Shown: piece by piece, positions 14,509-25,824 of the stretch
Position numbering within the stretch: the first letter of the stretch is position 1
Layout of the letters: every line of letters begins with the position of its first letter
From: Punctularia strigosozonata HHB-11173 SS5
Taxonomy: Eukaryota; Basidiomycota; Agaricomycetes; Corticiales; Punctulariaceae
NCBI RefSeq assembly: GCF_000264995.1
Contig: NW_006767443.1
Coordinates: forward strand, 454,612-518,611
DNA: 64,000 nt
Direction of reading: 5' to 3'
Program-made: the position numbers and the translations under genes
The notes under the pieces: generated by a model
Told to the model about the DNA's origin: nothing
The model's input: the letters and a program-made list of their open reading frames with translations, nothing else
Database searches by the model: none

Positions 14509-16773
14509 ATGCCTTCCGGCGTCAGTTTCATTGACGCAGCCTTGCTTGCTTTATTCGTATATCTCCTTGGACGGCTCATTGCGCGATCGTCTCCGACGCG
14601 TCTGCCTCCTGGCCCCCGTGGGTTACCCCTCATAGGGAACCTCCTGGATCTGCCGAAGGACCATGAGTGGGAGACGTTCACGCGTTGGGGGAGAGATTTC
14701 GGTATGAGTTTCAATATCGAAACGTGCTCTCCAACGACGTGTATCTTGACGTGAGGTGTGCTACCTCGTAGGAGACCTTTCCATGGTGAGAGCGCTCGGA
14801 ACGAACATGCTGGTCATCAACTCCTCCAAGATCGCGGTCGACATGCTAGGTGGGTTGCCAATTTTGGTGCACGTCGTAATCTTTATGAACCCAAGCTTGC
14901 AGAGAAAAAGTCAAACATATACAGTGATCGCCCATGGATGAAAATGGCCTGCGACCTCGTTGGACACAAGGGACATTGCATTTTCAGTCCGTACAACGAT
15001 CGACTGAGGCTTTTCCGGAAAATGTTCCACGGTCCGTATTCCGTTTCATGTTTCGGCATTTGTGCCTGTATAGCAGAGTGTCTTCGCGAGAGGCTGACTA
15101 TCATATCCCGTTGCAGGCGTGCTCGCAGGCAAGGAGAATCTGGACGCTCATACAGCCATCGAGGAACACGAAACGCACCGGTTTCTGTACCGCCTCTCGA
15201 GAAATCCTGACGGTCTGCGAGAGGAGTTGCGCAGGCGAGTGCATGTGCAACTCTTGATCGGGGTATGCTCACGTGTATGTTTGCCCAGGTTGGCTGGCGC
15301 CATCATCCTCAAGGTGTGTCACGGTTACGAGCTCGTCGAAGAGGGAGACGACCCGATGGTCGACCTTGTGGAGCGTGTTATGATCGAGTTCGGAGACGTG
15401 ACCACCCCCGGGCACTACGTGGTGGATATCATCCCCTGGCGTAAGTCGATGCGCACATCGATGGTCAGGCCATGCTGGCTCATTTGCGATATAGTTGCAT
15501 ATCTTCCCGGGTGGTTGCCCGGTATGGGATTTAAGAGGGCCGCGGTAGAGATGCGCAAGGTTTTGTACGACGGGAAGGACATGCCGATTGCATTCGTGAA
15601 GGAGCAAATGGTATGACAACAACGAGCAGCATCTCGATGTCTGGGAAGATTCAGCGCTAACTGCATTCATCTTGCCCCAGGCTAAGGGAACAGCTATGCG
15701 GTGCTTTACCTCAAAATGCCTGGAAAAGGTCGCTGAAGGGAACGCTCCGTACAATGAGGACATGGTGGGGTGGGCAGGAGTCAATATATATGGAGGTGAG
15801 GTTACAGGCAGTATCGATCACGGCGCTCCCCTAAATCTCATTCATAGGTGGTGCAGATACGGTAAGCTTTGCGTTTATCATGAAAATACATCAGATGAAC
15901 AAACGCATCGATGTAGACCGTGTCTGTCAGTGCCTCCCGCTGCTGATACATTGTGTGTGTGTCAATATAACTCACTGATATTTCAGGCCAACTATTCGTT
16001 CTTCCTTGCGATGATGCTGCACCCCGACGTTCAGAAGAAAGCACAGGAAGAGATTGACCGTGTTGTTGGGCCGGACCGGCTACCGACTTTGGCGGATCGA
16101 GAGCATCTGCCGTACATAAATGCGCTCGTGAAGGAAACGATGAGGTGGCAAGTGGTGCTGCCTCAAGGTAAGCGGATCGCCAGTCTGACTAGTAATGAAA
16201 CTGACTGGTGTCGCGTAGCTCTTCCTCATGTGCTTAGAGAGGACGATATCCATGAAGGCTTCTTCATTCCGAAGGGTACCATATGCATCCCGAACGTCTG
16301 GTATGCATGATCGACGTTGCATTCTGTGCATGTTTGGGAGCTCAATTCGCTGTTGCATGTAGGGGTTTCCTCCACGATCCAGCTACCTACCGTGATCCGG
16401 AGAACTTCAACCCGTCCCGGTTCCTCGAGGCGGAGGGTAAACCTGCTGAAACAGACTCGCGCTTGTTCTGCTTCGGGTTCGGCCGCAGAATATGCCCAGG
16501 TTTGGGACATCGATTCAATTGCATATTGCTCCTCTGACATGTTTTTCCGTTGAAGGTCGTCAACTGGCCGATGCGTCTATTTTTCTCCAATGCGCGATGT
16601 CCCTCGCAGTTTTCAACATTGACAAGCCTTTGGACAACTCGGGAACTGCCATCGAGCCCGTACTGGATCGTACGAGCGGGGTCGTTACACATCCGACGCA
16701 TTTCGCGTGCACGATCAAACCTCGCTCTGCACGGGCTGCCGGGCTGATTCGGTCGTTCGAAGATGCTCTTTGA
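14509..16773 (+). CDS. Cytochrome P450 (CYP64-like clan)
   Basis: Membrane-anchored haem monooxygenase. Twelve exons (14509-14701, 14772-14849, 14903-15031, 15117-15234, 15289-15440, 15495-15610, 15681-15795, 15848-15861, 15987-16167, 16219-16300, 16363-16499, 16556-16773) give 510 residues without a stop. N-terminal anchor [15 protein letters not shown], proline hinge [15 protein letters not shown]-helix GGADT, ExxR in KETMRW, PERF-like FNPSRF, and haem loop [10 protein letters not shown] with the Cys ligand are all present. The intron at 15235-15288 starts with GC rather than GT, and exon 8 is only 14 nt. Similar Agaricomycete P450s are often named O-methylsterigmatocystin oxidoreductase-like; the substrate is unknown. 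It lies between the aldo-keto reductase and Mpe1. Confidence 0.92.
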
Positions 16774-17193
16774 AATCGTATTTTCACAGCTTGACCCGAG
16801 TTTCATGTGCATGAAATGTCATTAACTATCTCATAAATCTATCACTGTTCTGTTGGGGCGTATATCCAGACGCAGACTTTTTTGTAATGCAAAGCGAAAT
16901 TTCCAGCTTTACATCCAGCTATCCGCGACATTTTATGCGACATTCCAATGGCTCGTTGGTATGCTTGAGTTGCGATGGGCTGGATGTTGCGAAGTCGAAC
17001 TATTCAACTAAAGCGAAAGCTTGAAACGGTAATGAGTCCACGTGATCGAACCGAGCAGTGTGTCTGGCACTACAGTCTGAGTGAAGGTTCTCTTGGACAA
17101 CGACAACGCACACTATCCCATCGCTGAACCATTGCTGGCGTTGTCAGCCTTGTACCCTAGTGACCTGCTTGGAATCACATCAACCTCTTTAAT
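16774..17193. other. Intergenic between P450 and MPE1
   Basis: 420 bp, relatively AT-rich at its start as expected for a 3' UTR. I see no coding signal. Confidence 0.5.
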
Positions 17194-19270
17194 ATGGCAT
17201 CCTCGGTTTTCTACAGGTTCAAGTCGCAAAAAAATGATTCCCGAGTGACCTTTGACGGCACCGGCATCTCCGTGTTTGACCTGAAGAAAGAGATCATCCT
17301 CGCCAACAACCTGGGCAAGGCGAACGACATTGACATTGCCGTCTCGGATGCTTCCACAGGGCAAGGTGAAGACATGGGCGTTGGTGGCTGAAGCGGTGCG
17401 TTGACGGTGGTTGTTCTCTCAGAGCTCAAGGACGACGCGCACGTCGTTGCCCGGTCCTCGTCTGTGATTGTGAGGCGAGTGCCTGCTCCCAGAAATGGAA
17501 GAGGTGGTGCTGCTCGATACTTGGCCGGTCTAGCTCCTGCTGGAGGTGCTGACGCGGGGTCAAAACCGGGCGCGCCTGCGCCGATGCCGTGGCAGAACCG
17601 AGGTTCAATGTCGAAGCGCTTCGATGGGAAGGAGGATCATCCTCCCGTACAGAAACAAGCACCTGTAAGTCGTTTCTGTATCCTACTAATCCGCCCTATT
17701 CTTAAACTCTTTCCCGCAGGCCCCGGTCGTCAACAACGTGACGGATTCGGACGAAGCCGCCGCCATGGCTGCCATGTTCCAAGCACAAACGGCCAGCTGG
17801 GAGGAGACCCAGGAAAAAATGTCTCAGTTGGTGTCGCGCCCTTCCTGGCGTCCTGTTTTGTGTAGTAGATCTTGTCTAATGGACATCTATTCCATCATCC
17901 GTGTTCTGCGTATGACTCTGACAGTGCTACATATATCCACCGAAACCCGCGCGGTGGCGGCCCGTCCGAGCGGGGAGGCAGGAACTCATTCAACCAGCGT
18001 CATCAGCCTGACCGACCCCTGCCCCCGAGCTACGTGTGTTACCGTTGCGGGCAGAAAGGTTTGAACCTCTTCTTGCGTCATGCATACTAGGTGCTGAAGC
18101 GCGTTTAAGGTCATTGGATACAAGACTGTCCTACGAACAACGATAAAGACTACGACCATCGACCGCGAATCAAGCGAACGACTGGTATTCCTCGTAGCTT
18201 CCTGAAGACCGTCGAGAACCCCAATGACGGGCAACATACGCAAGGAGTCATGGTCACCCCCGAAGGAGGTTACGTCGTCGCACAACCAGATATGTGAGTG
18301 TTTGAGGGTCGCGTCCTTCATCTCGTTCACTAATGCGGGCGCTCTAGCGCGTCGTGGCAAAAGCAAGTTGCGAAACCGAAGGCTTTGACAGAGGCCGAGA
18401 TTCGCGAGCGGACGCCAACGGACCCGGCGGTCACCTGCTCCATAGACAACAAACTGTTCAAGGACGCTGTTAAGACACCCTGTTGTGGCACCACTTTCTG
18501 CGAGGAATGTATCCAGACTCACCTCCTTGAACGTGACTTCATCTGTCCCAGCTGCGGGAAGAAGATCCAATCGCTCGATAAGCTGATACCAGACAAGCCG
18601 ACAAGGACGAAGGTTGGGGAGTACATTCATAAAGCGATCGAAGACAGCAAACGGGAGGACGGCGAGCCGCAATCCTCTAACGCAGGAAAGAGCGCCGCTA
18701 CTGGCGACACGAACACGGTGAGTTTGCGTGCGTGCGTTCGGCTTGCTTGCGTCTCGCGCTTACATTCCATTACCGTCGGACCAGGCCAATGCGGATAACG
18801 CACCGCAAGAAGGCGATATCTACGCCCAGCAGACGGACGAGCCGGACATGCCGCAGATTATCGTGGACAGCATTCCGGGTCTGCAGGCGCAGCTGCACCA
18901 GCTCTCGACCATGCTTCAGAACCCGGCGCTCCCGCACCCGGTCAGGCAGACGACGGAGATGCAGTACAACCAATTGCAGATGCAGCTCCAGCAGGCGCAG
19001 ACGATCGCGGCCGCGCTGGAGGTGAACAAGGCGGCGGCTGCGGCGAGCTTCGCGAGTATGCAGCAGCAGATGCAACAGCAGATGCAGCCGATGATGCAAC
19101 CGTGGGCGGCGGCGGCGTACGCGAGCCAGCAGGCGGTCGCGCAAGACTCGCCGTATCAGCGCTTGCCGGTGAACAACCGAAGGAGGAACCTGAAGAGGGA
19201 GAGGCCGAGCGACTTCGTGGAGGTCGCGGGAAGCGAGGGCGACCCCAAGCAAGCGAGGTACTGGGAGTGA
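17194..19270 (+). CDS. MPE1: Mpe1/RBBP6-type cleavage and polyadenylation factor subunit
   Basis: Nuclear mRNA 3'-end processing factor with RING-type ubiquitin-ligase features. Seven exons (17194-17365, 17423-17664, 17720-17826, 17925-18058, 18110-18293, 18348-18717, 18785-19270) give 564 residues. Domains in order: DWNN ubiquitin-like domain (SVFYRFKSQKNDSRVTFDG, residues about 4-80), then a CCHC zinc knuckle (CYRCGQKGHWIQDC). Next is a RING/U-box (CSIDNKLFKDAV, then CCGTTFCEEC and CPSCGKK), and finally a Gln/Met/Ala-rich tail. This domain order is diagnostic for Mpe1. Pta1, its partner in the same complex, lies at 2969-7281. Confidence 0.93.
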
Positions 19271-20016
19271 GCAGATGGGCATTGGATATGCCGTGCCTGA
19301 TGGACTGACTTCGTCTGGAGGTGGCATGTAATCTTGATAAGCTCTTCACGACTGTGCAGTTGAGTAATTGGAAATATACATATCATACTTCATCGGACGA
19401 ATTCGTCTCGACAATTTGTCCGATTTTCGCGGATGGACTCTCGTCGCATCGGTGCATCGCACATCCATGAGTCCATGGCAGGTGGTTCCGCTGGTCATTG
19501 CAAGCGATGCTATATAATGAAATCAGCATTGCTCTACATGCGCGGCCTACCACACATTCGCGTCGGGCTCGTAGTGAATGCTTCCTCGTCAAGGCATACT
19601 TACATTTCGCCAGATCCTGACGAGATTGGAGGATCAACCGGAGCTCGCTGCCGCAGCGAGGGCGCATGGGCCGGATCAGGTGCGCTTCTGATTGGCGGAA
19701 AGCCACGTGCCATCGGCCCGCGCTTTCCCCGCTGACGGGACGCGATTTACACCAATACCCCGGCCGCGTCGCCTTCGGGGGGCGCGTTACGCAGTGTCGA
19801 CTTCATCATCCTCTACAGATCAGAAATGTGGCCCTCGGCCCTGCAACGGAGCTGGTGCGCCGCGGATGCCGGGCCCGGTTTGTCAACTCACTGCCGTTTG
19901 CGGTCCGTTGCCTTCGGGTTATAAAGGCGTTCGCCTCCAACATATCCTGATCAACGTTTCTTCTCTTATTACACCTTTCAAAGACTACACCTTTTAAAGA
20001 CTGCTCCGGAGCCGAT
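19271..20016. promoter_or_regulatory. Upstream region of the PDR transporter with TATA box
   Basis: A TATAAA at 19920-19925 lies about 95 bp before the transporter ATG, followed by a pyrimidine-rich leader. GC-rich palindromic patches occur at 19725-19880. No coding signal was seen. Confidence 0.5.
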
Positions 20017-23000
20017 ATGTCCGTCTCGGACTCGGCGTCTACCTACATCGGAGAAGACAACATGGGCTTTCACTCGTCTACTTCTCCTCGTCCGGAGCGC
20101 ATTCACATCGACGAGCAGAGCAGGCAGAACGTCACGGAGCTCGCGAGACAGATATCGAGAACGTCCAACGCCGGTGTTCCACGAAGGCGGGATACCGCCC
20201 CTCACACTCAACCGCTTTCTCCGGCCGCGTCGCGCAGCTCGAACGCCAAAGGCGAAGATCTGCCGAACCCATTCATCGGGAGCGACGATCCGAGGCTCCT
20301 ACCGGGTAGCGGGTCATTCGACGTCAAAGCGTGGATTCGCGCCGTCTTGAACATCGTTGAGCGAGAGCCCGAGCGGTTCCCTCAGCGCACGGCGGGCATT
20401 AGCTTCAAGAACCTATCCGCCTACGGCTTCGGCACGTCGACCGACTACCAGAAGGATGTGGGAAATATCTGGCTAGAAGGCGCTGGACTGGTTCGGAAGG
20501 TGCTTGGGAGGGAGAGGCAGCGCAAGATCGATATTCTGCGCAATTTCGACGGTCTGGTGAAAAGTGGAGAGACGCTTGTCGTTCTCGGGCGACCTGGGAG
20601 TGGGTGCAGTACCTTCCTGAAAACGTGAGAGTTGCGCTGTTTATCATTTTCCAACGTCCACTTAATCCTCCGTATAGCATCGCCGGTCAGACCCACGGCT
20701 TTTTCCTGTCGCCGGAGACCGAAATACACTACTCCGGCATTCCGCGTGAGCAGTACATCAAGCACTTCCGCGGAGAGGTCATATACCAGGTATATACGAT
20801 CGCACTCGCTATTTCCTCCCTCTTACGCTGTCGAGTTAGGCCGAAGTAGATGTACACTTCCCGATGCTGACCGTCGGCGAGACCCTCGCATTTGCGGCGC
20901 TTGCGCGGGCGCCTCACAACCGTCCCGACGGCGTCACCCGCCGGCAGTGGGCGATGCACATGCGCGACGTCGTCATGACCATCTTCGGCCTCAGTCACAC
21001 CGTGAACACTCGCGTCGGGAACGATTATATTCGTGGGGTGCGTCAAGTTTTTCCCCCCAAATACTTGCTTTTTAAAGCCGCTTCCTAGGTTTCCGGCGGT
21101 GAACGCAAGCGCGTGTCCATTGCGGAGGCGACTTTGAGCGGTAGTCCAGTACAATGCTGGGACAACAGTACGCGAGGATTGGACAGCGCCACTGCGCTTG
21201 AATTCGTAAAGACATTGCGAACCGCATCGGAAGCCGGTGGGGTAGCCAACATCGTCGCGATTTACCAAGCCAGCCAGGAAGCATACGACGTAAGGTTATA
21301 TGCGCATACATCCAGGCATTTTAACTGATCATGCGTGTCCGCAGTTGTTCGACAAGGTCATCCTGCTCTACGAGGGCCGCCAGATCTTCTTCGGCCCCAC
21401 AAAGGCAGCCAAGGATTACTTCATTCGGATGGGCTACGAGTGCCCTCCCCGCCAGACGACCGCGGACTTCCTCACGTCAATTACCAGTCCGGAGGAGCGC
21501 ATCGTCCGCGCCGGATTCGAAGGCCGCGTCCCGCGCACGCCGGACGAGTTCGCCGTCGCGTGGAAGCAGAGCGCCGAGCATGCTCACCTCATGCGCGAGA
21601 TCGAGGCGTACGACCACCAGTACCCCGTCGGTGGACACCACCTCGAAACGTTCGTCAAGTCGCGTAAGGCGCAGCAGGCGGACCACGTCAGCTCCAAGTC
21701 GCCGTACACGATTTCGTTCCCGATGCAGGTCCGCCTTTGCTTGGTGCGCGGGTTCCAGCGGCTGAGGAACGACCTGTCGATGTTCTTCGTGACGGTGTTC
21801 GGCAACTCGATCATGTGCCTCATCGTTTCCTCGGTCTTCTACAACCTCCCCACAGACACGAGCAGCTTTTTCTCGCGCGGTGCACTGCTCTTCTACGCGA
21901 TCCTTCTGAACGCGTTCTCGAGCGCGCTCGAAATCCTTACGCTCTATGAGCAGCGGCCGATCGTGGAGAAGCACACGGCGTACGCGCTCATACACCCCGC
22001 TGCCGAAGCCTTCGCGTCGATGTTGACGGACCTGCCGACCAAGATCTTGACGGCGCTTGCGAGCAACCTCATCTTGTACTTCATGACGAACCTACGACGT
22101 GAAGCCGGCGCGTTTTTCATCTTCTTCCTCGTATCTTTCACCACGACGCTCGTGATGAGCATGATCTTCCGGACCATCGCCGCCTCCTCCCGGACGTTGG
22201 CACAAGCGATGACACCAGCGTCTTTGTAAGTACCGCCGGCATTTGTTTCGCGCACAATGCTCACGGATCACTAGGTTTATTCTGGCCCTTGGTACGGTTC
22301 TGGCACCTTTGTTCCGTGTATCTATTCTGACCCAAGATCATAGTCATATACACCGGCTTCACCATCCCTACACGAAGTACGTCTTACGACTTCGCAATCG
22401 CGACCTGTCCCTGACTGACATTGTTTGCGCAGACATGCATCCTTGGTTCCGGTGGATCAACTACCTGGATCCCATCGGCTACGGGTTCGAGGCACTAATG
22501 GCCAACGAGTTCTCCAGTAGGAGATACGCCTGCGCGTGAGTGATTCCAGACCGATCCTAGGTTCTAACGCTCATCACCTATCCAGGCAATTCATACCTTC
22601 CGGACCGCGGTACGCCAATGTCTCCGGCACCGAGCACATCTGCTCTGTAGTCGGTGGCAAGCCGGGAAATAACTTCGTCGACGGCTCGGACTATATCGCG
22701 CAGTCGTTCCAATACAGCCGGTCCCATCTCTGGCGCAACTGGGGCATATTGGTGGGATTCTTGATCTTCTTCCTCATCACGTACCTCGCCGCGACGACCT
22801 ACATCAGCTCGGCCAAGTCGAAGGGCGAAGTCTTGGTCTTCCTTCGGGGACACCTGCGCCCTGAGAAGAGGGACGACGAGGAAGGCGCGTCGCGCGGGGA
22901 GAAAAAGGTGGTTGTATCGTCCTCGTCTTCGAGTCGCTCGAGCAAGGATGCGGCGGCGGATTTGAGCCAGCGGGATATCTTCATGTGGCGTGATGTGGTG

Positions 23001-25514
23001 CGCTGCCCAGTTCTGCCGCGTGCTGGTTCGAATATTGAATGATTCGTGGTAGGTGTACGACATCAAGATCAAGGGGCAGCCGCGGCGGCTGCTTGACCAC
23101 GTCGACGGGTGGGTTCAGCCCGGAAAGCTCACGGCTCTCATGGGTGCCTCCGGTGCTGGAAAGACCACGCTGTTGGACACACTCGCTTCCCGCGTGACTA
23201 TGGGCATCGTCTCCGGCGATATGCTTGGTGGGTCCTGCTTCTCACAATCCAGCTGGTCACCGTACTCATGGTACCTTGCTTATAGTCAATGGCCGCCAAC
23301 GCGATGCATCATTCCAGAGGAAAACTGGCTACGTCCAACAGCAAGACTTGCATTTGCAGACCTCCACCGTCCGCGAGGCCTTGGAGTTCAGCGCGCTTCT
23401 ACGACAGCCAGCGCACGTCAGCAAGGAGGAGAAGTTACAGTACGTGGAACACGTCATCGACCTACTGGAGATGCGAGAGGTACGGAAGTCGACGACCGCC
23501 GCAGCGAACGTCATTCCTGACTTGTCTGCAGTATGCCGGCGCTGTTGTTGGAGTTCCCGGTGAAGGTCTCAATGTGGAGCAACGGAAGCGTCTTACCATC
23601 GGTGTCGAGCTTGCGGCGAAGCCCCAGCTGCTGCTTTTCCTGGTTCGTAATCACGCTATCTCATGTTGAGCTGAAGTTGAAGACACGAACAGGACGAACC
23701 TACGAGCGGTCTTGACTCCCAGACGGCCTGGTCTGTTCTCAGTCTGCTGCGCAAGTTAGCCAACCACGGGCAAGCCATTCTCTGCACGATACATCAACCT
23801 AGCGCGCAGTTGTTCTCGGAGTTCGACCGACTGCTCTTCTTGGCCAAAGGTCGGTGGAACAGAGCCATCCAGATCCCCCCGCCGACTGCTAACTGCGCCT
23901 TCCTCTCTTGTGAAGGTGGACGCACGGTGTATTTTGGAGACCTCGGCGAAGATTCGAGGAAGTTGATCGACTACTTCGAGCGGAACGGTGCGGATCCGTG
24001 CCCGCCGGCGGCGAATCCAGCGGACTGGATGCTACGTACGTGATTACCCTCCTGACATGCTGAACCATACCTGACCGATGCATATTCGCTTTGCAGAGGT
24101 CATCGGAGCTGCGCCTGGTGCCGTCGCCAAGCGTGACTGGCCCGAGGTATGGAAGGAGAGCCCAGAACGGCAGAACATCCGCGCCGAAATCAGTAAAATG
24201 GAGAGGGAGTTGTCAAGTAGAACCGTTGAAGAAGACGCCCACCCTCAATCATTCGCCGCTTCTCACTTCATCCAGTACTACCTCGTGACGAAGAGGGTTT
24301 TCCAGCAGTGCGTACTTTTACTCGTGGAGTTTTGGGCCGGACGTTGATGTCACTGCTGCAGGTATTGGCGTACCCCAAGCTACATCTACGCGAAGTTGAC
24401 GCTATCCACTGTCACGGCCGCGTTCATCGGGTTCTCTTTCTGGCAGGCCAAGAGGGATCAACAGGGCCTACAGAACCAGGTGAGTTGAGGAGGGGTCTTT
24501 CCAGTGATGAAATAATGCTCACCCATTCCATCAGATGTTCAGTATCTTCATGCTCATGACCGCGTTTGGCAACATGGTACAACAGATCATGCCTCAATTC
24601 GTGACTCAACGTTCCCTTTACGAAGTACGGGAACGCCCTAGCAAGACCTTTGGCTGGCCAGCATTCATGCTCGCCCAACTGACCGTGGAGCTGCCGTGGC
24701 GTACGTCTAGAACAGCACTTTCCGAGTATTATCTGGCATTGACGCAACCCCGCAGAGGCCTTTGCTGCTGTGCTTGCTTTCGTCTTGATCTACTTCCCCA
24801 TTGGTCTCAATCATAATGCCGCATTTGCCCACGAAACGGCGGAACGCGGCGGGCTGTTCTTCATGCTCGTCCTCGCGTTTTATATATTCACAAGCACGTT
24901 CTCCACTATGATCATCGCCGGAGTGGAGGAGGCAACCACCGGAGGCAACATCGCGAACCTCATGTTCAGGTACGCAACTTAGCCTACTTCGTGGATGATG
25001 GGCTTACAGCGGAGTTCTTGACAGTCTTTGCCTCATATTCACCGGCGTACTGGCAACTCCTTCGCAATTCCCGCATTTTTGGATATTCATGTACGACGTG
25101 TCGCCCTTCCGATACATGCTCCAAGCAATGCTCTCGGTCGGACTCGCGCACGCCCCTGTCAAGTGCTCGTCCATCGAGGTCAAGACACTTGATCCGGTGC
25201 CCGGCCAGACCTGCGGACAGTACCTCCAGTCGTACATATCCTCATTCGGCGGATCCGTCTCCAACCCCGAAGCGACGTCCGGATGCGAATACTGTTCGAT
25301 CACGTCTACGGACCAGTTCCTCGCGCAGATCAACGCCAACTACTCCGAACGGTGGAGGGACTGGGGCTTGCTCCTCGTCTACATCACGTTTAACATCGTG
25401 GGAGCTTTGTTCTTGTACTGGTTGATCAGGGTGCCGAAGGGTAACCGGGTGGAGAAATCTGCCGCTCCAGGGCCGGATATTTCTGCGCAGACGAAGAAGG
25501 AATTGCTACAGTGA
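20017..25514 (+). CDS. PDR-type ABC transporter (full-length ABCG, pleiotropic drug resistance)
   Basis: Plasma-membrane efflux pump with the duplicated (NBD-TMD)2 layout. The first exon runs 20017-20624; about 15 short introns follow. NBD1: Walker [14 protein letters not shown] (Cys in place of Lys, usual for PDR), signature [14 protein letters not shown], degenerate Walker B ending [15 protein letters not shown]1 covers about 21700-22800 and includes the long loop before the last helix. NBD2: canonical Walker [15 protein letters not shown], degenerate signature [12 protein letters not shown], Walker [15 protein letters not shown] (split by an intron after LLFL). TMD2 has the PDR motif [20 protein letters not shown] and a Cys-containing last loop. 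About 1,450-1,500 residues, normal for the family. It probably exports xenobiotics or metabolites. Confidence 0.94.
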
Positions 25515-25824
25515 AGGATGCTGTTTCAACGACTTGTGACGTGCTGATATGACCTTTTTACATCTTGGAAGAAGACCTTCAGATTTCTTCTACACTCATT
25601 CGTTATCGGTTGCTCGAACATTCTCTACGATTTTCCTCTTAATCATAACTATATCATACCCAGGGTCCCTCCGTATCTAGACGTACGTTAGTCTACAGTG
25701 TCAATCGAAAAAAATATTGCGATTGGAACAGTAACACAGGGGGTGGCTGTGGTAATATTCTCTCCAGCCCGCGATCGGGTGAAGTGGTTGTTGCCTCGAA
25801 CATTCCCATATCACTGTCGCTGTC
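25515..25824. other. Intergenic, PDR 3' UTR and IPI3 promoter
   Basis: 310 bp; AT-rich after the PDR stop. No gene seen. Confidence 0.5.

Noticed and set aside
20560-21200. Degenerate nucleotide-binding domain 1 of the transporter taken as a sign of a pseudogene
   Set aside because: Cys in Walker A and Asn in Walker B are normal for PDR/ABCG transporters. The second NBD is canonical.
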